Source: Pratylenchus scribneri (lineage: Eukaryota > Nematoda > Chromadorea > Rhabditida > Pratylenchidae). Taken from it: a stretch of 64,000 nucleotides of DNA. Shown in pieces: positions 42,862 through 52,990 of the stretch. Within the stretch, counting starts at the first letter, position 1. Each line of letters starts with the position of its first letter. The DNA lies in NCBI GenBank assembly GCA_030063045.1, contig JAQSEB010000033.1, positions 2,965,001 through 3,029,000 of the forward strand, in the 5' to 3' direction. The notes under the pieces were generated by a model. It did not search any database and was not told the origin of the DNA. It worked only from the letters and a program-made list of their open reading frames with translations. The translations under genes were made by a program, and so were the position numbers.

Positions 42862-43128
42862 GGGTTTAAAGAAAGTTATTTTAGCCTTTTTTTGCAGAGT
42901 TATCAAAATCTTTGGCTATAAAAATTAAACTAGTAGATTGGAATGGAGAGTTGCCATAAACTTTGGACTTTCAAAGACTGTCTGGAGTATTTTGATCAAT
43001 CTGGTAGGCAAAAGTAGTCAATTCCTTTTGGCTTTCTAAAAACTTAGTCAGGTATTTTTTGATCACAGGATCGGGGGGAATCTAGGATCGAAACAGGGGG
43101 GGGATGATTCCGTCACGCTTATACTACT
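42862..43128. repeat. Maverick right terminal inverted repeat (267 bp)
   Basis: Inverse of 12814-13087, ending CCGTCACGCTTATACTACT at 43128 and followed by TSD TCCAGT. Confidence 0.93.
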
Positions 43129-43134
43129 TCCAGT
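43129..43134. repeat. Maverick target-site duplication, right (TCCAGT)
   Basis: Identical to 12808-12813. Confidence 0.92.
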
Positions 43135-43360
43135 GTTGTATGTATTCAGGTGAGTATTCGTAATTGGAAGTTAAATGCGAGAATGACAAATTCAGCTCGG
43201 AATATCGGGCTAACTTTAATTTGCATTTCAAATGGCTCAAAAAGGTAAAAACATAGCAAAAAAAATTTTGGGATTACCAAATATTTTGCCCCCAAAAAAT
43301 GCAATTTAGATATTCCGAATTCGGCAGATCCAAATGTTCACATTTCCGAGTACCACACTA
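43135..43360 (+). pseudogene. 3' end of the split serpentine receptor
   Basis: With the Maverick and one TSD ignored, the exon at 12813 continues in frame at 43135 for 15 bp (VLYVF and the first two bases of Arg). It then meets a good donor AG|GTGAGT at 43149/43150. A next exon with acceptor at 43308-43309 gives a short Cys/Arg-containing tail ending in TAA at 43358-43360. The exact match of frame, TM7 motif and donor shows that the element landed inside a coding exon. Confidence 0.55.
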
Positions 43361-44239
43361 AACAGCAATCAGCATTTGGTGCAGCGCTTAGATCGTGTGA
43401 ATCCGCAATAGAAAATCCGCCGATCCTCAATAATCCTAGTGTGTTTCGATAATGATGATGAGGAGGATGGAATTAATTTTCATTAATTATTGATATATAA
43501 TTGAAAGATTATAATTTAGATTTTTCCAATGATCATAAATATAATTATTTCATGGAAAATACACGGATATAAGTTTTAATGTTATCAATGAAAGAATAAA
43601 GAGAATGCTCTGCTGGAATGTTGAATTGACTCGGGCTGAAAAAACTATTTTCTTTTGTTAATTTTTTAGGTATTCATATTCATCTTTTGTGGCGATTCTT
43701 AAAAAGTACAAATTTATCGAAAATTGTTTCAAAAAAAGAATAAAAGGAGAAAGAATGGAAAAAATTGATTTAATTAATGAGAGGAAGAGTACTTATTCCG
43801 GTTCCAGAAAGTTCTAATTTTTGTGTATAATTTTGTTTTTTTTTGTGTATCATTCCGATATGCTTTATATTTTTTAGTTTTTTAAAATGCTGTGAATTTA
43901 TCAAAATTTTTTTTTATTAAAATAAAATTTTTAATATTCAAAATTTATAGAGGAATTCAAAGTTAACCACGCGATAAACTTCAGAATCGGCAAATAAACC
44001 AAAATTCAACATTTTTAATTTATTAACTGATATAAAATCAAATAAATTTGCTTAGAAAACCAAAAATATTTAATCGCTATTAAAATGGACGCAAAAAACG
44101 GAATGATCTTTTATTTTTTATCTTTGAGCAAAAATAATTCCATTGACCAAAAAATAAATGAAATTTAGGTTGGATATTCTAATATGAAGTTAAAGCATAA
44201 TATTTATACAAAAAAAAAATTAATTTTAATCGGATGTAA
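43361..44239. other. intergenic AT-rich DNA, no supported gene
   Basis: No ORF or RNA gene is supported. Long A/T runs only. Confidence 0.4.
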
Positions 44240-47200
44240 TCAATCATCTTCCCAGCTGCCATCAGTGTAATAATCGGATGCATTTGACTGTTTTTCCAGC
44301 TCATTATCATCATCCATTGTTGCAATTTCCCTCCCTTTTCCCTTTCCTTCAACCTCAATTATTTCTACTATTTCTTGACCGTCATTCCCCTTTGTTCCGG
44401 ATGTTTCCCCTTCTCCTTTTAATAATACAGTTTCCCCTCTTTCATCCTTTCCTGTTGCCCTTATTTCCTCCAAAAGCTTTTCAAAACTTTGGGCAATTAT
44501 TAGACGACAATTTGATTGTTTGGTAATTTCTTCATAAATCTCTTGGTTGCCATTCAATAATTTTAAAAATTTCATTTCAATCCAATGTGGAGTGCATATG
44601 CTTTGTTCGTCCTAGAATTAAATAAATATAAAAAAGAAATAATAATTTATTATTTTTTTATTGATTAATTTTGGCTTTGGAATTTTATTATATTCAATTA
44701 TTAAATTTTTTAAATATAATATTGCAGATTTTTAATTATTAATGTCTAAGTCAATAATGCCTAAAAGGGCTTCTCCTATTCATCCTACTGTACCCAACCC
44801 CGTCACCCTTTCAATCAAATATTGCCCTAGTCTTTTTAAATCTGCTCCTAATAAATTTTTTATTTTTTTAATCATTTTTTGCGTTCTGCTGTTATCACAT
44901 TTTTCCAGCAAAACGAATAAAAAAAATAATAATTTAAAGTGTTAATTCGTTATCCCATTAATTGGGCCACTGGGGGCTTTGTCCTCTTGTTCCATTTTCT
45001 ATACCACATTAGTCCCGGGGATAATAACTATAAATTAGAAGAAACTGGCATTTATTTATTTTTTAATCAAATTTAATTTTAATTTTTTTACTTTTTTAAT
45101 ATCGCCTTCTTCCAAAATTGAATGCAGTTGTTTCAAAACGGTTATAAAATTCTCTATCTTTTTAATATTTTTCTGAAAAATGAAAATAAAATCAAATAAA
45201 AATATAAAATTAAAATAACTTACATCAATTTCATTCCTTTGCTTATTTTCCAAAATCTTTTTCTGTTCCTTCATTTCTTTCATATTTTCCTGAAAATTAA
45301 TCAATTAAAAATAATCCAAAAATTTAAAAATAATAATATTAATAAGTAATAACTTACAACATCGATTGCGTTCTTTTCGCCCATTTTTTCCACTTCCTGA
45401 ATTCTCCCAATATTTGTGGCAAAATGTTTTAAAATTGTTGTATAAATTTTGCCAAAATTTATTTTCAATGTATCATTTTCATAATCTCCCTTAATTTTCC
45501 ACATTCCCGCATCCTCGCTGGCTCGCTCAATTCCACTTTCATAATTTTCCAAAATTTTGGAAAAATTCAGCCCAAGATGATTGGCAATGATGAGGCGTAC
45601 ATCTAAAAATAATATTTTTTTTCACAAAAATAAAATTGTCAATTTAATTTGCTAGGCAAAAACAACAACACAAAATGCAATTTTTTTTCTTTTTCTTGAG
45701 AAATATTTTTTACCCAAAAAATACCCAAAACTTAGTTTTTAACTTCTAATAAATCAGAAACAAACCGGTTTTAGACTCTACAAAGCTTATACCATTTTGT
45801 AGATCGCATCGAGATGCATCGAATTTGGCCAAAAATTAAGGCGTTTACAACCAAAAACAGGAAATATGGCTTAAAAAGTTTAACTCGTTTAATTTCACTT
45901 TAAATTAATAAATGTCAATGAGATCTACAAAATGGTATAAGGTTTGTAAATTTATTAGAAGTCAAAAATGAAGTAAAAAAGAAAATAATCTCTTTGCCTT
46001 CGAATTTTGCATTCAATACTGAATTCTTCAATATTTTGGCTATATATTTATATTGCGCATTTTCTCCCGTCAATCCACTCGTTTTTAGAATTTCAATCAA
46101 AATATTCAATTCCTCTTTAGGATCCAAATTTGAATTTCCTTCCGAATTTTCATTTCCATCTGGGCCCGTATGCAAAGAGGATTGTAAGGTTATTTGACAA
46201 CGGGTTCGTTGTTCGTTGTCATTTAACAACGAACCCTGGTCCGAGGCATCGTAAGAGTTGGTTGTCAGTTGACAATCAACTTTCCCTTGTATTCATTGTT
46301 AACAATGTTCTTTGCATTTACAACGGGTTCTATTCTCTATTCACATTGTCATTTAACATGGAACCCGTTGTTAAAATTTTCTTTGCATACCGGCCCTGAA
46401 GGCAGAATTTCATTTAATTTTTTTGCAATTCCTATGATTTTCTTTACAAATATTTTTTGCGTTTTTGTTTTAGCCAACATTGCCTCTGAATTTTTCTTAT
46501 TGACTTCCTCTATAAAATTGGCGCAATTTTTCTCGAAATTCTCCATTTTATTAATTGATTTCTGATCAAAGGACAAAATTATTTCCCTCAATCCATTAAT
46601 AATTTCTTTGGCATCTTTTTTATTTTTTTCATCCGTATTTTCTTCTTTTCCATAATTTTGACAAAACATTTCAATTTTTCCCTTTTCTTCCTCCTCTTCC
46701 GCCTCATTTTTCCCATCATTATTCGACATTATTTTTTCAAAACGGTCTTTGAGCAATTTTAAAATGAATTTAATTTTTACATCCTTTTTATTCAGAATGG
46801 CCTTTTCAATTTGTTCAGAAATTTGTTCCCAATGATTTTTCTTCTTTTTATTCATTTTATTTTCGGCTAAAAATTTAAAAAATATCAAAAAATATTTTCA
46901 AATGGATTATTTTAAAATATGAAATATTTACCATAAAATTCCAAAAAACTTTTAATTTTTTGCCAATTGCCAACAGAAAATATTGGCAAAATTAATTCAA
47001 TGTGAAAATCATCTGAAAATACGAATTTTAATTCAAAAAGAATTAAAATTTCAAACCTTTATGCAATAAATTGTCGAAAATATAGCCGTAAAAATCCTCT
47101 CTTCTGATCATTATTAATTCAAAAAAATGAGCAATTTCAATGTTTGGTGAACTCTTCTTAAAAAAATAAAATGAAAATAAAATAATTATTTATTAACAAA

Positions 47201-50200
47201 TGCCAAACCTGAAATGCGCCCTTAACCCGCACTTTAAAACCACTTTTTTTATCCGCTTTTTCGCCGATTTGTTTCCAATATTTATGCAAACATTCCACTT
47301 TATTATCCGCACAAATTACATTGATAACAATCCATTGGTGCTCTCCTTTGTTTGTCAAAATCAGAAATTCAATTAAACGATTCCATGATTCGTCCCCAAA
47401 TCGCTGCTCCTTTGCATCCTCTATTAACTTTTGCCAAATTTTTTTAATTTCCTCCAACTTCTCATTGTCCAAATAATTCAAATCTGAATGCTTTTGAATT
47501 ATTTTAATTTATTCATTAATTAAATTACCATTTATTTTTCGCCATTCAATGTCCATCCAATCCTTTGCAATGCCCGTCAATTTAATGCCCAATTCCTTTA
47601 GCAATGCACTGGGATATTTTATTTTGACATTTTTCAGTGGCATCAATATCTCATCAACAAAATTTTTGTATAAAACGACAATATTTTGAACTAAAAAATT
47701 TATACAAAAATTTAATAAAAATGAAAACCTGCTCCCTTGGTTATGCCCTCAAAAACTGCGGTTGTCACAAATCCAGCAAATTGTTTCTCTTCCGCAATTA
47801 CAATTGGCTCTTTGCATCGCAATTCCTTGTATTTCAAACTCCTTCGGATGCAATTGTGAAACCATTTGTAGAAATTCCATTGTCGAAATATTTGTTGGAG
47901 AATTGTTGTCTCAATAATTGGCTCGATCATTGCTAAAATGGCCACAACTTCGCCACCTGACCTTTTAATTCGCAACTGAATAATAGGTAATATTTTTGTC
48001 ATTTTGTGTAAAATTAATATAAATTAAATAATAGAATTATTCAATTTTCAACACCGTAAATTCTTTATAGAACTATCCTTATTGGGTCTCTGAAATTTTT
48101 ATGTCCCCGGGGCTTCATTCCCAAGTTGGTATACCCATTTTAGCATAAATTCCAATAAAAACTGACATTTATATCTGTGTCCATTTCCTTTAGTTTCTCT
48201 TTTTTCTTTATTTCGTCTGCTGGAAATTCTATTGTCAAAATTCCGTCTGTTTCTAATTTAAAATATCTTTTCAAAATCATAAGGAGTTTTCCACTTTCAA
48301 ATAAGCATTCCCTTTTGATCATTTTTTCCATTCTTTTATTTGACTGCTCTTTTGTTTCTTCTAAAATATTCAATCCCCTCAAATGGTTCTTTTTTAATTC
48401 CTCTTTTGCTTCTTCTATTCGTTGTCCCAAATTTTCGCATTGTTTTTCCAAAAATTTGCCAAATTTATTGTCATGTGAATGAAGGAAAATGCTTTTTGCT
48501 TTTTGGCTTATATCTCTTAATACTTTTTCGGTTTTATTTTTGGCTTTTTCCGATTCCTTTTTGGATTCCACATTGGCTTTTTCCAATTTCTTACAAAATT
48601 CTTCCAATTTTCTTCTCAATTTTGGATTCAAATGTTTTAAATTCTGATTCACAAATGATTTTGACTCACATAATTGCTTGTGGCTTCTTCCCACTAGTTT
48701 ATCCCATTTTCCCTCTTCATCTTTCTCTTTTTCCTTTAGGACATATTTGGAAATGTCAATCATTTCCAGCACAATCTGTTTGAATTATATTTTTAATAAA
48801 AAATAAATTTAATAAGCCAAAATAAAAATAAATATCGGCTCTAAACTTTTAGTACTAACTGATGGCATTTTTTGGCCTAAAATTCAAAAATAATAAAAAT
48901 AAAACCGTATTAAAATTTCCTTTATCATTCATCGTCGATTCCTCCACATTTTGCTCATTTTCAACATTATCGCCATTTTTTTCTTCTTCTTTATTATCCG
49001 ATTTTATTTCCATTTTTTCTTTCCCTTTTGATTTTCCTTTTCTACCAAATATTTTTGATGTTTGGAAAAAATTCGTAGAGAATATTTTTTTGCTGCTTTT
49101 TTTATTGTCATTTTGGGTTTGTTTAACATTTTGTTCATTTGGCAATTTACCAGCAGAATTCGATTTTCTTAATTGTTCTTCATTTTTATTATTTTTTAAT
49201 TCCTTCTCAATATTTTCCAATTTCATTTCCAATACTTTCATTTTATCTTTTACAATTTCTTTCCCAGGAAAAAACATTTCATTCAATTCGATTAAATCCG
49301 ATTCATGACTAAAAAATAGATTAATATTATTTATTATTATTCATGCAAATTATATATTTTATATTTTTGACTGATTAATTCATTAATTTTACTGATTTGA
49401 TTTGTCCGCGTACTCCGAAAATATGAAACATGTTGCTTTCCTTAATTCGTTCAAAATAAACAATTTGTTCATTTTTATTGACGTTGATGGTTCCTCCTCT
49501 TCATGATGATGAATTTCACTTTCCTCTTCCATTTTTGGAGTTTTTTGTTGTTGTCTTTCATAATCTTTGTTAATTATAAGCAATTAATATTTTTCTAATA
49601 ATAATTTTAAAATAAAAATATTTTAAAGCAAAAAATAAATTTTAATAATTCGTTTTTAGTAGAGTTAAAAAAAAATAAAGGTACTCCTGCACTTTGGGGT
49701 CTGGAAGAGAAAATGGATCGGAGGGAAAATGACAAGTCCCTTCAATCAAATTGCCCATCAGTGAGATGGAGGAAAGGGAAAACTGATTCAGCGATGGAGG
49801 AAGGAATTCTTTCCTCACACGGTGTAAATTCTAATTTAAACTGGATGGTATTTGATTTACCGAATAGAATAGACGGATATAGGGGGATTAGGGTGGATAT
49901 AGGGGGACTAAGCCGGAATAAGTCTCGAAATGGAATGGATATGGCCCGAAAGGCCACTGGAATGTTGGGGAAAAGTAACAGAGGCCTCGGAAAGTGGGCA
50001 GGATTAAGCAGATATAAAGGGATTAAGCCGGATAAGCCATGTTAAGGGCTGAGATTTAGGGGCTTAGGGTTAGGGTTCGGAGCATAGGAATCTTGCGAAG
50101 CCGGAAGCAAAACAGCCTAAACCAGGAATTTATTTCGGGGCTTAATCCAGCTTAATCCCACTATATCCAATTATATTCCTTTTTATCCGCTATATCCTAT

Positions 50201-50673
50201 TGGGCTGTATATTTCATGTAAAATAATAAAGAAAAGAAATTATTGTATCCATTTCAGATTCCTTCCCATCGTTAATTTCCTCCCTCCATCTCACTGATGG
50301 GCAATTTGATTGAAGGGACTTGTCATTTTCCCTCCAATCCATTTTCTCTTCCAGACCCCAAAGTGCAGGAGTACCAAAATAAACTTTGCAATTTCTCATT
50401 TGTTGTTTTTTCGATATGTTCAAATATGAGTTTAATTCCATGAAAATAATATTCTTCCATATATTTCTCATTTAATTGGACCGTTCCATCATTTTTGAAA
50501 AGAAGCAATTTTGACGAAATTTCATCCGAATTAGTGTCCAAATCCATGAATAGCCGTGAAATTGCCCCAAAATGGGTTGTTTCCCCGTCGTTCTCCAACC
50601 ATTCTTTTAAATCATAATCCTCATTATACTCATCAGTATGATGGTGAAGATTATGATGGTCAATTGGTGGACT
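44240..50673 (-). CDS. multi-exon coiled-coil-rich gene of unknown function, probably disrupted
   Basis: Coding-like exons with good GT/AG borders run from about 50673 to the stop at 44240. Approximate extents: 50673-50384, 49565-49389, 49310-48930, 48772-48160, 48000-47740, 47690-47530, 47490-47215, 47160-47060, 47015-46935, 46870-45980 (interrupted), 45600-45357, 45292-45228, 45175-45085, 44614-44240. The N-terminal exon is His/Asp-rich; the middle exons are Lys/Glu-rich coiled coil (for example at 48300-48700). The 47-48 kb part looks globular and helical, and the last exon is acidic (ending YYTDGSWEDD). No start exon or domain is recognised, and it may be more than one gene. A 224-bp MITE breaks one exon (46168-46391) and a 696-bp TIR element lies at or beside an exon end. 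Confidence 0.45.
44748..44985 (+). repeat. dispersed repeat family R1, copy 2
   Basis: Matches 7938-8160 in order: AATGCCTAA, TATTCATCCTACTGTAC, CAATCAAATATTGCC, GGGCCACTGGGGG. It lies in an intron of the coiled-coil gene. Confidence 0.6.
45728..45978. repeat. dispersed inverted-repeat element R2, copy 2
   Basis: Inverted relative to 12281-12552. It has arms ACTTCTAATAAATCAGAAAC and TTTATTAGAAGTCAAAAAT, and an inner palindrome ATACCATTTTGTAGATC / GATCTACAAAATGGTAT. It overlaps an intron end of the coiled-coil gene. Confidence 0.6.
46168..46391. mobile_element. 224-bp MITE inserted in an exon, 5-bp TSD GGCCC
   Basis: Termini GTATGCAAAG / CTTTGCATAC are inverted, and GGCCC flanks both sides (46163-46167, 46392-46396). 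Inside are AACGGGTTC / GAACCCGTT inverted blocks. There is no ORF. On the minus strand the exon reads ..NEILPSG before and PDGNEN.. after the element. These look like one original exon, although simple removal leaves a one-base frame offset. Confidence 0.75.
49680..50375. mobile_element. 696-bp non-autonomous TIR element, 8-bp TSD
   Basis: Inverted termini of at least 95 bp, beginning GGTACTCCTGCACTTTGGGG, are nearly perfect at 49680-49780 and 50275-50375. They are flanked by AAAATAAA on both sides (49672-49679, 50376-50383; AT-rich, so the TSD is less certain). The centre holds GGGGATTA/TTAGGGTT-type short repeats and no transposase. An 8-bp TSD with GG termini would suit a hAT- or Merlin-like system; the class is not certain. 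Confidence 0.75.
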
Positions 50674-50954
50674 TCTGAATAATGGATCAAAAAGAAAAAT
50701 GAGTCATCAGTAAGGGAAATTTGGTAGTTTGACAATGAATGGTTAAACATATTTAATTCAATTTATATTTATACATAAGTCCGCTCCCTTATAAGATAAT
50801 GTAGATTTTTTTAAAATTTTGTTAACTCATATTTAAAAAAGTTGCCAAAATAAAATAATTAAGCTTTTTTCTGTACAAATTCCTATCATATAATACAATA
50901 AATACTCAAAATTGATAATTTACTTATTTTTTTTTACAATTTATAGGCATTAAA

Positions 50955-51170
50955 TTATATTGCGTAATTTTCGGATTTGGCAGAATGCGCAATTTTCGAT
51001 TTTTCCCGGGTGCGCAATTTTCAGGTGCGGAAAATTCGGGTGCGCAAATTTCGAATTTTCCCGAGTGCGCAATTTTCGGATTTCGCTGAGTGCGCAATTT
51101 TCGGGTGCGGAATTTTCGGTCTGCAATTTTCGGGTGCGGAACTCTCGGTGCACGGTGCGGATAATTGGGG
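50955..51170. repeat. degenerate tandem repeat of TGCGCAATTTTCGG units
   Basis: About ten units containing GTGCGCAATTTTCGG or GTGCGGAATTTTCGG with variable spacing. Open frames across it are repeat artefacts. Confidence 0.75.
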
Positions 51171-51577
51171 TGCGGATAAAGTAACGGTTAATCAGCCCAA
51201 AATATGTGCGAATAACCGTTCCGCGCAATCGTTCCGCAAACGGAAAATTAACTCTAGTAAAAACATTGGCAAAATGGTTAAAGATGCCACTTTTTGGTGT
51301 AATTCCATTTTCAAATTGAGAATACCCCGGGTGCAAGTTTTTCATTTTTTCCCTATGAAATTCCCTTTTTTGAAACTTCAAAAAATATAAAATACCCACT
51401 AAATTTTATAGTGCTGTTTGTTAATTGTTTGTTAATTCAAATTCAAATTATGATAATTCTACAAAGTTAGAATATATCAATCAAGAATTAAATTAATTCA
51501 AGAAATTTGCTGTGAGGAATTTAATGTGATTTTAGGAAATTTTCAATATTTGTAAAAGTTTCTTCATTTTTGCAAAT
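51171..51577. other. intergenic, no supported gene
   Basis: AT-rich, no clear features beyond the flanking repeat and the downstream end of the secreted-protein gene. Confidence 0.35.
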
Positions 51578-52649
51578 TTAAATTATTTTTTTTTGTCTAT
51601 TTATTATTCCACTCTTTCCTCCCCCCGCCGACCTCTCTTTATGAAAATCCACTTCAAATAGTCGCAAATCATTCATTAATATTAGCAAATTTTCATCCTC
51701 CAAACTTTCCCATATGATATTTTTCAATTTTTCCTTTAGGCTTTCTGTTTTGGACATTGGAATGAGTTTTTGGTCAAAATCCACTAGGAACATTTCTTCC
51801 AAAAATCTTTTCAACTGTTTTGGTTTCTTTGTTCTTCTAAATTTTCCCGATGGTTCGATTAATTCCTTCATTTCAACATTAATTGTGTGTTTTTGGTATT
51901 TATCAAGCAAATAAGCCTCTAAAAATAATTTTTTTAGACATTTAAAAGGCACTCAACTTAATTTAGTAAACCATGCAAATGCAAATATTTTTAATTTTAT
52001 TTCAAAAAATAAAATATGAATTTTCTAAATGAAGAATTATCATTTCCAGAGGAGGTGCAGGTCATTATAGGGGGGAGGGGGGGTGCAGAAATGAGCATTT
52101 TGCGCACTGTCTGTGGCGGGAAATACCAAATTTCTGTTCTCATAATTAAACCAAATTTTCTCAAATATCAAAAAAATATTATAAAAATTTACCCGAAATA
52201 TCAGACATATGCAAAATCGCTGCCTGCGTTGCGGAAGCCAAAAAAATAGAATTGCGCTTTTCCGCGTCGGTTTTGGCCAAAAAGAATGTTTTCTTCAATG
52301 CTGTCAGGGCATTTTTCTCATTGGCAAAATGATATTGGCCCTTTTTGTAAAATTTGCCTGGCCATGTTGTCACATCGTAATTTTTCATGTTTTGTGAGAT
52401 GAAAAATCGTGTCACAAAAGTTTTCCAGAAATATTCAAATGTAGGTGCCGGAATGCCCATCAAAAGTGATGGGTTTAGAAATCGCTTTTTCCTTTGATGA
52501 AATTCGCTTGAGGAGGGAAAATATTCGTTCCCTGAGGCAGTAATATTTCCCATTGGCCTTCCACCATCCATTTCCACACCATTTTCTTCATTGGATTTAC
52601 AACAATGAACCAAAAAACGGAGCACGAATAGAAGAAAAAATATTTTCAT
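51578..52649 (-). CDS. secreted protein of unknown function, 2 exons, 265 aa
   Basis: Exon 1 52649-52193, intron with GTAAAT donor and TTTTTAG acceptor, exon 2 51918-51578. Joined length is 798 nt, 266 codons with stop. A typical signal peptide (KIFFLLFVLRFLVHCC) is followed by an acidic/Gly region, a dibasic QRKKR site near residue 55 that could be a proprotein cleavage site, and an aromatic segment (FEYFWKTFVTRFF). The C-terminal half is Lys/Leu-rich and helical. No family is recognised. In a parasitic nematode a secreted orphan like this might be an effector, but nothing here proves it. Confidence 0.65.
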
Positions 52650-52789
52650 TTTTCGTATAATGGAGTAAATTATCTTTGGTTGAATTAAATATTTGGGAGA
52701 TGCAAACTGAAAAATGAATAAAAATTTTTTTGATATAAATTCGGTGAAATCCCGATTAATAAATTCTGCAATTGTTTATCAGAAAATCG

Positions 52790-52990
52790 AAACCGAGGAA
52801 TAGCATAGTTTATTTTATTAGTTGGGCGTGAAAACAGGAATAATAAAATTAACAGTGAACAGAAGCAGATCATTGGGAAGGAAAAGGGGCTGATTTATAA
52901 ATGCGCTGGGACAATATTTTGATTGGCAGGGTAAAACGAGTGATAGAATAAAAATTGGGTACAGTAGGAGAAATAGGAAAGAGTTTTAGA
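52790..52990 (-). repeat. dispersed repeat family R1, copy 3 (inverted, diverged)
   Basis: On the minus strand this reads TCTCCTACTGTACCCA, then TGCCAATCAAAATATTG, in the same order as the other two copies, with lower similarity. It lies just upstream of the secreted 265-aa gene. Confidence 0.45.

Larger units (their letters stand above)
12814..43128. mobile_element. Maverick/Polinton virus-like transposon, 30.3 kb with internal tandem duplication
   Basis: The element is bounded by long terminal inverted repeats starting AGTAGTATAAGCGTGACGG and by 6-bp direct repeats TCCAGT. It encodes the full Polinton set: protein-primed-type DNA polymerase B, retroviral-type integrase with chromodomain, FtsK/HerA-like packaging ATPase, adenovirus-type cysteine protease, double jelly-roll major capsid and penton-like minor capsid proteins. 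Mavericks are usually 15-20 kb. This one is about twice that because 13009-25697 is repeated nearly identically at 25791-38480. The second unit is complete; the first lacks most of the integrase and everything distal to it. The insertion lies in a receptor exon. High similarity of the units, intact frames and perfect duplications indicate recent activity. Confidence 0.95.

Noticed and set aside
50950..51399. Open frames on both strands over the TGCGCAATTTTCGG repeat
   Set aside because: Products are only repeat translations, and overlapping frames are open on both strands.
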